From Adhaeribacter swui (GTDB lineage: Bacteria; Bacteroidota; Bacteroidia; Cytophagales; Hymenobacteraceae), in NCBI RefSeq assembly GCF_014217805.1, contig NZ_CP055156.1, forward strand, positions 2,796,585 through 2,860,584: a stretch of 64,000 nt of DNA, written 5' to 3'. Made by a program: the position numbers and the translations under genes. Numbering within the stretch: the stretch's first letter is position 1; every line of letters begins with the position of its first letter. The notes under the pieces were generated by a model, which was given only the letters and a program-made list of their open reading frames with translations, did not search any database and had not been told where the DNA came from. Below are positions 33,686 through 42,821 of the stretch, one piece after another.

Positions 33686-34624
33686 TTATTTACTAGAAGC
33701 AGCCGGTACTATTTGGCTTGCTATCATCCAATTTAAACAACGGTCGAACCAATAATCCGGAGTAGTGGGGTTTTTAAGTCCGAAACCGTGCCCACCTTTG
33801 GGGTAGATATGCATTTCGGCGGGGATATTTTGTTGTTGCAAGGCCTGGTAAAATAAAATACTGTTATTAGGCGGTACCACTTTATCATCGGAAGCATGCA
33901 CCAAAAAAGTAGGCGGGGTTTGAGCGGTAACTTGTTGCTCGTTGCTGTATTCTTTTAATTTTTCCGGCGAAGCATTCTTGCCCAATAAGTTTTCGAAAGA
34001 ACCTGTATGCGCTACTCCGGGTTGGCTGCTGATTACCGGGTAAACCAAAATCATAAAATCCGGCCGGACCGAGATATTATCGGGGTTGGGGATAACGGCT
34101 TTTTGAAAATGCGTACCGGCCGTAGAGGCTAAATGACCACCGGCCGAAAAGCCGATAATGCCGATGCGCTGCGGATCTACCTGCCACTCCGCCGCCCGTT
34201 TACGTACCACCCGAATGGCTTGCTGCGCATCTTGCAGGGGTGCAATTTCTGGGTTAGTAGAGGTTTTAGCGCTGGGTAAACGGTATTTTACCACAAAAGC
34301 AGCAATGCCTTGTTCGTTAAATTTACGGGCAATATCTACGCCTTCGTGGGCGGCTGCCAAAATAGAGTAACCGCCACCCGGGCAAATTACCACCGCGGCA
34401 CCCGTTGCTTTATCTTTAGCTGGTAAGTAAGCGGTTAACGTTGGTTTGCGCACCTTACTAATGCGCAAAATACCGTCGGTTTCTGATTTTTCTTCGTTCG
34501 GCCCGGGATTTTCATTGGGGATTTTACCTTCGTACAAAGGAAACTCCGCCGGTTTAGTTTGAGCAAACACAGAATGTAAATTAAAGCTAGTAAGAGCAAG
34601 CAGCAGAATAGCTATTTTTTTCAT
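33686..34624 (-). CDS. Secreted alpha/beta hydrolase (BD-FAE/xylan esterase-like)
   Basis: From the ATG at 34624 it has 312 residues. An upstream TTG is in frame but lies before a clear Sec signal peptide (MKKIAILLLALTSFNLHSVFAQ, about 22 residues), so the ATG is chosen. Alpha/beta hydrolase features: oxyanion stretch VICPGGGYS, nucleophile Ser in GFSAGGHLAS, Asp in HASDDKVVP and His in GGHGFGL. Similar proteins act as acetylxylan or other carbohydrate esterases. The substrate here is unknown. It appears monocistronic, with terminators on both sides. Confidence 0.85.
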   Translation of the reverse strand: MKKIAILLLALTSFNLHSVFAQTKPAEFPLYEGKIPNENPGPNEEKSETDGILRISKVRKPTLTAYLPAKDKATGAAVVICPGGGYSILAAAHEGVDIARKFNEQGIAAFVVKYRLPSAKTSTNPEIAPLQDAQQAIRVVRKRAAEWQVDPQRIGIIGFSAGGHLASTAGTHFQKAVIPNPDNISVRPDFMILVYPVISSQPGVAHTGSFENLLGKNASPEKLKEYSNEQQVTAQTPPTFLVHASDDKVVPPNNSILFYQALQQQNIPAEMHIYPKGGHGFGLKNPTTPDYWFDRCLNWMIASQIVPAASSK

Positions 34625-34735
34625 AAACGAATGGTTATTAAACCGCAAATTAATCTTTTCCGGAAAAGCGGGTAAACTTTTTTGGTTCAGGTTTGATTAA
34701 TTTTTAAAAAAATCAATTCTGGAAGTCATTAAAAC

Positions 34736-34768
34736 AAAAAGTCCGGTTCTGTTATAACCGGACTTTTT
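34736..34768 (-). terminator. Rho-independent terminator of pruA
   Basis: AAAAAGTCCGGTT (34736-34748) pairs with AACCGGACTTTTT (34756-34768) around a 7-base loop, with a T-run on the minus strand. It starts 22 bases after the pruA stop. Confidence 0.88.
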
Positions 34769-34790
34769 ATGGCAAATAACCGTTTGGCTG

Positions 34791-36419
34791 TTATTCTGCT
34801 TGTAGAAATGGGTAGCGGTAATCTACCGGTGGTACAAAGGTTTCTTTAATGGTGCGGGTAGAAGTCCAGCGGATCAGGTTAAAAACCGAACCGGCCTTAT
34901 CGTTCGTACCAGATGCCCGGGCGCCACCAAAGGGTTGCTGGCCTACTACGGCACCGGTTGGTTTATCGTTAATGTAAAAATTACCGGCGGCGTGCAGCAG
35001 CTTGCTGGTGGCTAAGTCAATGGCGTAACGGTCGCGCGAAAAAATAGAACCAGTTAAGGCATAAGGCGAAGTGGTATTTATTACCTCCAGTATGTTTTCG
35101 AATTGCGATTCTTCGTACACATAAATGGTAATTACCGGACCAAATATTTCTTCGCACATAGTAACGTAGGTGGGGTCTTTTACTAACAGCACGGTTGGTT
35201 CGATAAAGTAGCCCACGGATTTGTCGAAGTTGCCGCCTGCAATTACTTCTACCTCCGGATCATTTTTGGCAGCTTCGAGGTATTTCGTGATTTTATTAAA
35301 CGATTTTTCGTCGATAACGGCGTTGATGAAATTGCCAAAATCTTCCGGCGAGCCCATTTTAAACGTTTTTAAATCATCCACTATGGCTTGTTTTACTTCC
35401 GGCCACAAGTTAGCCGGAATGTAAGCCCGCGAAGCAGCCGAGCATTTCTGCCCTTGGTATTCAAAAGCTCCGCGGGTAATGCCCGTGGCTACTTCTTTGG
35501 CTTCGGCGGAGGGGTGTGCCACAATAAAGTCTTTACCGCCAGTTTCGCCGACAATACGCGGGTAGCCCCGGTACAGGTGTAAGTTATTGCCGATGGTTTT
35601 CCAGATGTTGTTGAATACCGCGGTAGAACCGGTAAAGTGAATGCCCGCAAACTGACGATGACTGAAAATAACGTCGCCGGCCACCGGGCCATCTACGTAA
35701 ATTAAGTTAATAACCCCATCCGGTAAACCAGCCGCCCGGAATAACTGCATTAAAAATTGCGCGGCAAAAATCTGGGTGTAAGCGGGTTTCCAAACTACCA
35801 CGTTGCCCATCATGGCCGGAGCGGCCGGCAGGTTACCCGCAATAGCCGTAAAGTTAAATGGCGTTAATGCAAACACAAATCCTTCTAAAGGCCGGTGCTC
35901 TAGTCGGTTCCAAACTCCCGGACTCGATTCGGGCTGCTGGGCGTAAATTTCCGTCATGTATTTCGCGTTGAACCGCAGGAAATCTATCATTTCGCAAGCC
36001 GAGTCAATTTCGGCTTGGTACGCATTTTTCGATTGGCCCAGCATGGTAGCGGCATTTAACGTGGCGCGCCAAGGGCCAGCGAGTAAGTCGGCGGCTTTTA
36101 AAAAAATAGCGGCCCGACTTTGCCACGGCATATTGGCCCATTGTTCCCGGGCGGCCAAAGCCGCATCAATAGCCCGCGTTACGTGGCTGGCATCGCCTTC
36201 GTGGAAGTAACCTAATATGTGCTGGTGATCGTGGGGCATGGTAAGCGGTTGTTTATTACCGCTGCGTACTTCCTCGTGGCCAATGTACATGGGTACATCT
36301 AGTTGCTGATTTTTTAAATTTTGGTAGGTTTGTTGTAATTCTTTTCTTTCCGGCGAACCCGGAGCATAACTTTTTACCGGCTCATTTACCGGTTGCGGTA
36401 CTTTAAAAAATCCTGACAT
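34791..36419 (-). CDS. pruA: L-glutamate gamma-semialdehyde dehydrogenase (P5C dehydrogenase)
   Basis: Oxidises glutamate semialdehyde to glutamate with NAD+, the second step of proline catabolism. The 542 residues fit the stand-alone type 1 enzyme. Motifs: FTPFNFTAIAGNLPAAP near 187-201, GST at 264-266, general base E292 in GETGGKD, catalytic C326 in YQGQKCSAASR, and EIFGPV near 425. ATG start. The proline dehydrogenase partner is not adjacent. No promoter box was recognised in the 249-base upstream spacer. Confidence 0.96.
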   Translation of the reverse strand: MSGFFKVPQPVNEPVKSYAPGSPERKELQQTYQNLKNQQLDVPMYIGHEEVRSGNKQPLTMPHDHQHILGYFHEGDASHVTRAIDAALAAREQWANMPWQSRAAIFLKAADLLAGPWRATLNAATMLGQSKNAYQAEIDSACEMIDFLRFNAKYMTEIYAQQPESSPGVWNRLEHRPLEGFVFALTPFNFTAIAGNLPAAPAMMGNVVVWKPAYTQIFAAQFLMQLFRAAGLPDGVINLIYVDGPVAGDVIFSHRQFAGIHFTGSTAVFNNIWKTIGNNLHLYRGYPRIVGETGGKDFIVAHPSAEAKEVATGITRGAFEYQGQKCSAASRAYIPANLWPEVKQAIVDDLKTFKMGSPEDFGNFINAVIDEKSFNKITKYLEAAKNDPEVEVIAGGNFDKSVGYFIEPTVLLVKDPTYVTMCEEIFGPVITIYVYEESQFENILEVINTTSPYALTGSIFSRDRYAIDLATSKLLHAAGNFYINDKPTGAVVGQQPFGGARASGTNDKAGSVFNLIRWTSTRTIKETFVPPVDYRYPFLQAE

Positions 36420-36668
36420 AATATTTTAGGTTTCTTAGTTGCGGGTTTAAAAGGTGTAAAGTTAACTTATGAAAAAGTTAAATCCAGTATTACTAACGCG
36501 AAGCAGGCTTTCGTGTTTATTTTAATGGGCTATTAAAACCATTACTTTTAGATCTATGCTTACTTAAGGAACCCTTTGGCGTATTCCAGTTATTGTGGGT
36601 AGTCACATTAAACATTCTATATTCTAAATCCTTAGTTTTAGAATATAGAATGTTTAAATACTTCTTTT

Positions 36669-37034
36669 TTAATTATCTAAAGTTTTAATTTTATTCTCTT
36701 GAAAATCCAGAGCTATGATATATCCACCAAGCCCCGTTGCAGGATCTAATTCAAATAGATACCCATTCATATTTTTCATTAAATCTAAATAAGCCGCCTG
36801 AACCTCATACTCCTCTAGAATATAAGCCGGTAAAGTTTCGGAATTATAGATTCTAAAATCTAGAAGATGATTTTGGATTTCAAAGGAAGAAAATTCCCAG
36901 CCTAATATTTCTATAAAGCGCAAATCATATATTGCTTCATTATGAGTTCTGATTCTAATAATCAACTCATTCTTTTCTATCAAATATTCTAGTTTAGTAA
37001 TTTCAGCATCGTGATAGTCTAATTGCTTATCCAA
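36669..37034 (-). CDS. AT-rich orphan protein, unknown function
   Basis: A 121-residue acidic soluble protein. No motif is recognised beyond an N-terminal LDYHDAEITKLEYL segment and regular beta/alpha alternation. The only candidate start is TTG at 37034, since no in-frame ATG or GTG precedes the body and a stop lies five codons upstream. It is markedly more AT-rich than its neighbours, suggesting recent acquisition. Size and composition resemble immunity-type cargo proteins, but that is speculative. Confidence 0.6.
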   Translation of the reverse strand: MDKQLDYHDAEITKLEYLIEKNELIIRIRTHNEAIYDLRFIEILGWEFSSFEIQNHLLDFRIYNSETLPAYILEEYEVQAAYLDLMKNMNGYLFELDPATGLGGYIIALDFQENKIKTLDN

Positions 37035-37112
37035 CTTTAATAATAATTATTTAAGAAGTTGAGTTTTTTATTTTAAATATCTGTATGTTGAGGTAAATCT
37101 GTCGTGTATTTC

Positions 37113-37164
37113 AGACCTTCTAACCTTTTAACTTTCCAACCTTCCAACCTTTCAACTAATCAAC
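37113..37164. repeat. AACTTTCCAACCTTCC-type array abutting the HAD gene stop
   Basis: Five to six imperfect AACCTTTTAACTTTCC units run into the stop end of the minus-strand HAD gene (37165). Confidence 0.65.
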
Positions 37165-37875
37165 TCACAACACCCGCATTAACTCGCTAAGGCAGCTTAT
37201 TTCGTAGGTTACTTGCTGGTGGTGCCGTTTTTTATCCGGGTTAAAAAATATCTGGTCGATACCAACGTTTTGGGCGCCCAGGATATCGGCTTCCAGGCTG
37301 TCGCCAATCATCAGGCAATCGGCGGCTTTTACGTTGGCGCGGGTTAGGGCATATTCAAAAATTTTAGGATCGGGCTTACTGCAATTAATGCATTCGGAGG
37401 TAATAACTTCGGTAAAGTAGCCGTGCAGCTTCGAAGACGTCATTTTAATTTTTTGGACATCCTTAAAGCCGTTAGTGATAATATGCAGCTTGTATTTGCT
37501 TTGCAGATAATTTAAAACATCGTAGGTATACGGAAAAACGGCCGTTTTTGTCGGGCAAAGGGTGGTAAACGCTTCGGGTAGCCCGGTAGGTATTTGTTCT
37601 GGCGTTAATCCCAGGGTGGTTAATGTTTGCGTAAACCGGTTAACGCGTAATTCCTGCTGGGTTATTTTGCCCTGGTGGAACAACTGCCACATGCGGTGGT
37701 TAATAATGCTGTATTGTTGGTAAAACGCGGCCGACGTAAATTTTTTAAATTTTGCCAGTTCAAACTGGTCGTAGAGCGTCAGAATGGTTTCTTCGGCGTT
37801 TTTTTCAAAATCCCAGAGGGTATGGTCCAGGTCGAAGAAAATGTGTTTATAGTTTTTTAAGGGAAATATTTTCAC
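37165..37875 (-). CDS. yjjG: HAD-superfamily phosphatase, YjjG-type noncanonical nucleotidase
   Basis: A 236-residue HAD hydrolase. Motif I is FFDLDHTLWDF (about 13-23), motif II IITNGF near 135, a Lys in SKPDPKIFEYAL near 165 and motif IV MIGDSLEADILGA near 193. The family dephosphorylates nucleoside monophosphates, including pyrimidine and noncanonical ones. The start is GTG at 37875: no in-frame ATG exists before motif I and a stop lies four codons upstream. Confidence 0.87.
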   Translation of the reverse strand: MKIFPLKNYKHIFFDLDHTLWDFEKNAEETILTLYDQFELAKFKKFTSAAFYQQYSIINHRMWQLFHQGKITQQELRVNRFTQTLTTLGLTPEQIPTGLPEAFTTLCPTKTAVFPYTYDVLNYLQSKYKLHIITNGFKDVQKIKMTSSKLHGYFTEVITSECINCSKPDPKIFEYALTRANVKAADCLMIGDSLEADILGAQNVGIDQIFFNPDKKRHHQQVTYEISCLSELMRVL

Positions 37876-37931
37876 GGAGATAATTTAATTCGGGTTAAAG
37901 AGGCAACCGCTCACTTTGCTTTTGCATCTGC

Positions 37932-38318
37932 TTATTGCGGCATCCATTTACGGTTGTGAAGTTTGTTTACGGCTAATTCGCGGTTCGAGTATAAAACCTG
38001 ATAAGTTTCCTGGTCTTTCAGTAACAATTCATCTTTTTCCAGGTAATTATAGATAGTGTGCAGGAGTTCAGCGGTTTCGTCGCGTAAGTAATAATAAACC
38101 CAATTATCAATGCGCTTAAAGGCCACTAAACCTGAAAGCTTTAAATAGGATAAGTGCCGCGAGGTTTTAGTTTGGGTAAAATCCAGGACCTGTTCTATAT
38201 CCGAAATACACATTTCGGTATTCCGGTAAATCAGGTTTAAAATCCGCAGCCTGGATTCGTCGCCGAGCGCTTTGAATACCTGCTCCCCAAAAGCTACGTT
38301 AAAATGTTTAAGCCGCAT
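37932..38318 (-). CDS. ArsR-family winged-helix transcriptional regulator
   Basis: A 128-residue regulator with the ArsR DNA-binding core: FKALGDESRLRILNLI (16-31), recognition helix region FTQTKTSRHLSYLKLSGLV (about 47-65) and the wing KRIDNWVYYYL. The cysteine metal-binding motif of ArsR/SmtB (ELCVC) is replaced by EMCISDIE, so metal sensing is uncertain. Its 3' end lies 56 bases before the HAD gene. The two may be co-transcribed. Confidence 0.88.
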   Translation of the reverse strand: MRLKHFNVAFGEQVFKALGDESRLRILNLIYRNTEMCISDIEQVLDFTQTKTSRHLSYLKLSGLVAFKRIDNWVYYYLRDETAELLHTIYNYLEKDELLLKDQETYQVLYSNRELAVNKLHNRKWMPQ

Positions 38319-38518
38319 TTGCGTTAGTTAAAGAGTTTAATAGTAGGCTTATCGTTAATTTTTAAAATTTATGTGTGTTTGCTATACCGTATAACAACAG
38401 ATTAAGCCGAAAATTGATTTTTAATAAAACAGGCAAGCGCCAATATTTAGCAAATTGGACTTAGTTTTAAAGAATAATATGTTCTGATTACTACAGAAAA
38501 ATAGTATACTTGTAAAGA

Positions 38519-39229
38519 ATGAAGTTAGCTATGTTACGAAATTACCCTTTTTATATACAATTTTTAAAAAATACGCATAAAGTAGTATTGCTTGGTTTAC
38601 TGTTTGGTTTCGGTTTTTTGTTACCCGGTAAAGCCTTAGCGCAAGGCAAATCGTCGGTGGTACAGTTATCGGGGGTAGTAGCCAGCGGAGACAGTTTGTA
38701 CGGGGTACCCGGGGTAACCGTGTACGTGCCCAAAGCGGGACGGGGAACCGTTACCAACGAATACGGTTACTTTTCGATGCCAGTGCTGGCGGGTGATAGC
38801 GTGGTAGTGCGGGCGCTGGGTTTTAAACATTTAACGTTAAAAATTCCGAAAAATTACAATAAGCAAAGTTACTCGGTGGTGCTGGAGTTAAAAGAAGATG
38901 CCACCTTACTGCCCGAGGTGCGCGTTTTCCCGTATCCTACCGAAGAATTATTTAAAAAAGCGTTCCTGGCTTTGCGTGTTCCCGATGAACAAAAAACAGC
39001 GGCCGAGAAAAACCTGAACGAACAACTTATGGCCCGCATTTTTGATAATACGCCCGTTGGGCCATCGGCTAACTTCCGGAACACCATGGATATGCAGCAA
39101 ATGTATCTGAATAAGCAATCCATGCCTAACCGTTATAACAATAACCCGCTGCTTAACCCATTTGCCTGGGGCCAACTCATCAACCAAATTAAAAACGGCG
39201 ACTTAAAACGGAAGTATAAAGACGATTAG
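38519..39229 (+). CDS. Carboxypeptidase-regulatory-like domain protein, exported
   Basis: A 236-residue protein. An N-terminal hydrophobic segment (VVLLGLLFGFGFLLPGKALAQ, about 23-43) is a Sec signal or anchor. Residues 48-130 form a CarboxypepD_reg-like beta-sandwich: LSGVVASGDSLYGVPGVTVYVP, then GTVTNEYGYFSMPVLAGDSVVVRALGF. The C-terminal 90 residues are rich in Asn, Gln and Met with no known domain. Such proteins are usually periplasmic or cell-surface in Bacteroidota. A TATACTTG box at 38505 is one mismatch from a -7 element. A second Met lies four codons in. Confidence 0.8.
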   Translation: MKLAMLRNYPFYIQFLKNTHKVVLLGLLFGFGFLLPGKALAQGKSSVVQLSGVVASGDSLYGVPGVTVYVPKAGRGTVTNEYGYFSMPVLAGDSVVVRALGFKHLTLKIPKNYNKQSYSVVLELKEDATLLPEVRVFPYPTEELFKKAFLALRVPDEQKTAAEKNLNEQLMARIFDNTPVGPSANFRNTMDMQQMYLNKQSMPNRYNNNPLLNPFAWGQLINQIKNGDLKRKYKDD

Positions 39230-39251
39230 GTTGCAGTTATAAAAATAAGAA

Positions 39252-39704
39252 ATGTGTGTACTTAGAATTTCGGGGCAAAATTTGAATGTTGAAAAACTTA
39301 TTCTATTAATAGATCAAAAACCAGTTTCTATATACAGAAAAGGAGAACCTTATCTTAAGAGTAAACCTAATGGCCGGAAAAATAAAACGTCTGGAATAAA
39401 TTATAATGTTAGTAATGCAAGTTTCGATGATTTAGAGAAACAAATAAAGGACGCTATCAAATTTATAAAAAAATATAAGGCTCAAATTGCTGAAGTTACT
39501 TTTGATGAATTAGTTGATGGTTCAACTTTGGATTTTGGAATAGATTTGCGCATAGGTTATCAAAATGTTGCTATTCAAGCAGATTCCTTTCCCTCAGAAC
39601 TGTTAAAATTACTAGGCGAACTAAATATAGACCTTGGTTTTACTCTTTATCCTCCTGATCTAGAAAACCAGATAGAGGCCCGGGCAGATAAAAAAGATAA
39701 GTAA
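39252..39704 (+). CDS. AT-rich orphan protein, possible DUF4279/immunity-like
   Basis: A 150-residue protein starting MCVLRISGQNLNVEKLILL. This resembles the opening of DUF4279-type proteins (LRISG near the start), but I cannot confirm membership. No signal or membrane segment; Lys-rich C-terminus. It is strikingly AT-rich compared with the genes on both sides and lies only 22 bases after the preceding gene, suggesting insertion of a small cargo gene. ATG start. Confidence 0.6.
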   Translation: MCVLRISGQNLNVEKLILLIDQKPVSIYRKGEPYLKSKPNGRKNKTSGINYNVSNASFDDLEKQIKDAIKFIKKYKAQIAEVTFDELVDGSTLDFGIDLRIGYQNVAIQADSFPSELLKLLGELNIDLGFTLYPPDLENQIEARADKKDK

Positions 39705-39761
39705 ATTTAAATTCCACAATTGTAATTTTAATCAATAAAAAACAATTAAAAGGCCTTACAA

Positions 39762-39814
39762 GTAACCAGTTGCGGTAAATTTCAGTTTAAAACAGGGTCA
39801 GGGTTAACCTGTTT
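39762..39814. repeat. Hairpin-bearing short repeat, copy 1
   Basis: AACCAGTTGCGG...TTTCAGT...AACAGGGTCAGGGTTAACCTGTT: the end forms an AACAGG/CCTGTT hairpin. A similar arrangement (AACCAGTTGC, CTTCAGTAG, CAGGTCAGGGTCAG, GACCTGTTT) occurs at 56038-56108, where it works as a terminator. It may end the upstream orphan gene. Confidence 0.5.
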
Positions 39815-39835
39815 GTTGAATTAACTGAATTTCCG

Positions 39836-41422
39836 ATGAAAATTAATATACCTCAAACTGATCTGCCGCGGGTAGTTATTATTGGCTGTGGTTTTGCCGG
39901 ACTGCGGCTTGCCAAAAATTTGCGCCACGCCAACGTGCAAGTTGTACTCGTGGACCGGAATAATTACCACAATTTTCAGCCGCTATTGTACCAAGTAGCC
40001 ACCGGTGGCCTCGAGGCCGATTCAATTGCCTACCCGATCCGGAAAATCTTTACCGGTCAGAAAAACTTTTATTTCCGGATGGCCGATGTAACGGCTATTC
40101 ACCCCGAGATCAATCAGATTCAAACGTCCATCGGCGATATTCGCTACGACTACCTGGTGGTTTCTTCGGGCAGCGCTACCAACTTCTTCGGCAATAAGCA
40201 AATCGAAGAAAATGCCATGCAGATTAAAAGCATTCCGAGCGCTTTAAACCTGCGAAGTTTAATTTTTCAAAATTTTGAAAAAGCTTTGCTCATGAGCCGC
40301 ACCGAACAACGCGACCCGCTGATGGATATTGTGGTAGTGGGCGGCGGACCAACCGGCGTGGAGCTAAGCGGCACCCTGGCTGAAATGAAAAAATACGTAC
40401 TGCCGAAAGATTATCCGGAGCTGGATATGAGCATGATGGATATTTACCTGATTGAAGCCGGACCCACTTTACTCAACGGCATGAGCAAAGAATCGCAGGA
40501 AAAAGCTTTAAATTACCTGAAAGATATGGGCGTACACGTAGAATTAAGCGCTCCGGTAGAATCTTTCGAAAATAACGTGGTGAAATTTGGCGGCGGCAAA
40601 ACCATTAATGCTTCTACCATGATTTGGGCCGCCGGTGTATTTGGCGCCAATATCCCGGGCTTAGCCGACCAGGCCGTGAGCCGGAATAAACGCATCAATG
40701 TGAACACCTGGAACCAGGTAATTGGTTATTCTAATATTTTTGCCATCGGCGACATTGCCAACATGGAAACCAAGGATTTCCCCAGAGGGCACCCGATGGT
40801 AGCGCCGGTAGCCATTCAGCAGGCCGAGTTACTCGCCGAAAACTTACCCCGCATTATGGCTGGCCAAACGCCCCACGAATTTTTGTACAAAAACAAAGGC
40901 GTAATGGCAACGGTGGGCCGTAACCGGGCCGTAGTGGATTTACCAAAATTCAAATTTGGGGGCTTCTTTGCCTGGCTCGTTTGGATGTTTGTGCATTTAA
41001 TGACCTTGGTTGGCTTCCGGAATAAGCTGGTAACGTTTGTGGGTTGGGTATGGAATTACTTTGCTTTTGATACCGCTTTGCGTTTAATTATCCGGCCGTA
41101 TTTAAAAGAAACCCGCGATGGGAAAGAACAACAACCCTCGCCCCCGCAACCGCCTGCGGCGCAGGAAGGCAACCCCAACAAACCCGAAGCGCCGCAGCCG
41201 GCAGTACCTACAGTAAACAACAACCCACAAACCGCCGACGCGCCATCACCTGCAACTAATCCGGTTAAACCGGAATTTGCTTCTGCCCCGGTAAATGCCA
41301 CCGCTAATACGAGGCAAAGCGCCACGCAGGCTCAAACTACCGAATCGGTAGCATCAGCTAATACCGGAAGCTTTAACCAACTGGCACCCAATACTTTTAA
41401 AATACCACCAGGAACTCCATAA
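39836..41422 (+). CDS. ndh: Type II NADH dehydrogenase (NDH-2) with a Pro/Ala-rich tail
   Basis: A non-pumping NADH:quinone oxidoreductase at the inner membrane. The 528 residues exceed the usual 430 or so. FAD motif VIIGCGFAGLRLAKNL (14-29), NAD motif VVVGGGPTGVELSGTLAEM near 163, and FAIGDIANM near 301. A hydrophobic/amphipathic C-terminal region (FFAWLVWMFVHLMTLVGF) gives membrane attachment. Residues from about 425 onward form a disordered tail rich in Pro, Ala, Asn and Thr, of unknown role. ATG start. It offers an alternative to the complex I encoded nearby. Confidence 0.9.
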   Translation: MKINIPQTDLPRVVIIGCGFAGLRLAKNLRHANVQVVLVDRNNYHNFQPLLYQVATGGLEADSIAYPIRKIFTGQKNFYFRMADVTAIHPEINQIQTSIGDIRYDYLVVSSGSATNFFGNKQIEENAMQIKSIPSALNLRSLIFQNFEKALLMSRTEQRDPLMDIVVVGGGPTGVELSGTLAEMKKYVLPKDYPELDMSMMDIYLIEAGPTLLNGMSKESQEKALNYLKDMGVHVELSAPVESFENNVVKFGGGKTINASTMIWAAGVFGANIPGLADQAVSRNKRINVNTWNQVIGYSNIFAIGDIANMETKDFPRGHPMVAPVAIQQAELLAENLPRIMAGQTPHEFLYKNKGVMATVGRNRAVVDLPKFKFGGFFAWLVWMFVHLMTLVGFRNKLVTFVGWVWNYFAFDTALRLIIRPYLKETRDGKEQQPSPPQPPAAQEGNPNKPEAPQPAVPTVNNNPQTADAPSPATNPVKPEFASAPVNATANTRQSATQAQTTESVASANTGSFNQLAPNTFKIPPGTP

Positions 41423-41435
41423 AACTAAAGAGATA

Positions 41436-41471
41436 AAAGAAGGCTTTCTGATTAACAGAAAGTCTTTTTTA
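41436..41471 (+). terminator. Terminator of ndh
   Basis: AGGCTTTCTG (41441-41450) pairs with CAGAAAGTCT (41456-41465), including one G-T pair, around a 5-base loop and is followed by a T-run. It begins 14 bases after the ndh stop. Confidence 0.8.
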
Positions 41472-41651
41472 TGCAGAAGTATTTTGGACTTGCTTTTAAG
41501 GATTACTATTAAGCCAACCATTTTTATTGATGCAAAAATGAAAAAATTAAAAAATTTGCTTTTACGGCATTAAGCTTTGTCCTTTAACTCCATAGAGTTT
41601 TAATATTAATCACATTCCGAGTACATTTACCCCGAAGCAAAAAGAGTTATT

Positions 41652-42797
41652 ATGTCGGCTAACGAACACGCACCCATTAAACCCAAAATAACCCCCATTT
41701 ACCAAACTTCGGTTTTTACTTTTTCTGATTTAAACGAACTGGAATTATACTTCGACCAGCCGGGGCAGCATTACATGTACAGCCGTTTTGGAAATCCCAA
41801 TTCCGATGAACTGGCCGCTGAAGTGAATAAACTGGAAAAAGGAGATGGGGCGGTAGTTACTTCGTCGGGTATGTCGGCGATTTTAACAGCGGTGCTTACT
41901 TTTTGCCAGGCCGGCGACCACATGCTTTGCGCCGAAGAAATTTACGGCGGTTCGGCCACTTTACTCCACCAGGAATTACAGCGTTTGGGTATTACCGTAA
42001 CTTTTGTGCCTACCGAGCACACCTACGATTTAGCACCCTACGTGCAGCAAAACACCAAAGCCCTTCTGGCCGAAACTTTAAGCAATCCGCTGTTAACGGT
42101 GCTGGATATTGCCCGCATGGCAACGCTGTGCCGGGAGCATCAGCTTAAGTTAATTATTGATAATACTTTTGCGTCGCCGGTTATTACCCGACCATTAGAC
42201 TTAGGCGCCGATTTAGTGATGCACAGCGTAACCAAATATTTAGCCGGGCACAGCGATGTTACCGCCGGGGTAATTGTGGCGAAAGGCGAAGAAGCCGCTA
42301 AGCGGATTAAGCAAATTGTGATGTATTACGGGTTAAATTTAAGCCCGTTTGATTCGTGGCTGGCCGCCCGGGGACTAAAAACCTTACGTCTCCGTATAAA
42401 ACAACACAGCGCGAATGCGTTAGAAATTGCCCGGTTTTTAAGCCAGCATCCTAAAGTGCGCCGCGTGTATTATCCTGGCCTCGAAAATCATCCGCAGCAT
42501 GAGTTGGCTAAGCAACAAGGTAACGGCTTATTCGGGGGGATGTTATCTTTTCAGATTAGCGATGAGTTGGAGAAAGTGAACGCTTTTATGCAGGCTTTGC
42601 CACATATTCCGTTTGCGCCTTCGCTGGCGGGAGTTACTACTTCTATCTCGCATCCGCTCCGCACATCACACCGGTCTTTTAGCCCCGAAAAACAGGAGAA
42701 ATTAAGGATTACGCTCGGCTTAATTCGGTTGTCGGTGGGGGTAGAAGAAGCAGAAGATTTAATTCAGGAATTGGAAAGTGCCTTAGCTGCAATCTAA
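41652..42797 (+). CDS. PLP-dependent trans-sulfuration enzyme (Cys/Met metabolism family)
   Basis: A 381-residue member of the cystathionine gamma-synthase/beta-lyase/methionine gamma-lyase family. Features: YSRFGNPNSDELAAEVNKLE near 43, SSGMSAILTAVL near 73, DNTFASPVITRPLDLGADLVMHSVTKYLAGHSD region with the PLP lysine in SVTKYLAGHSD near 190-200, and a C-terminal LSVGVEEAEDLIQEL. Sequence alone does not decide the exact reaction. ATG start. The 229-base spacer upstream carries the ndh terminator and an AAGCTTTG box one base from consensus. Confidence 0.87.
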   Translation: MSANEHAPIKPKITPIYQTSVFTFSDLNELELYFDQPGQHYMYSRFGNPNSDELAAEVNKLEKGDGAVVTSSGMSAILTAVLTFCQAGDHMLCAEEIYGGSATLLHQELQRLGITVTFVPTEHTYDLAPYVQQNTKALLAETLSNPLLTVLDIARMATLCREHQLKLIIDNTFASPVITRPLDLGADLVMHSVTKYLAGHSDVTAGVIVAKGEEAAKRIKQIVMYYGLNLSPFDSWLAARGLKTLRLRIKQHSANALEIARFLSQHPKVRRVYYPGLENHPQHELAKQQGNGLFGGMLSFQISDELEKVNAFMQALPHIPFAPSLAGVTTSISHPLRTSHRSFSPEKQEKLRITLGLIRLSVGVEEAEDLIQELESALAAI

Positions 42798-42821
42798 AAT
42801 TTAAAAATTTTAAATTTCTGG

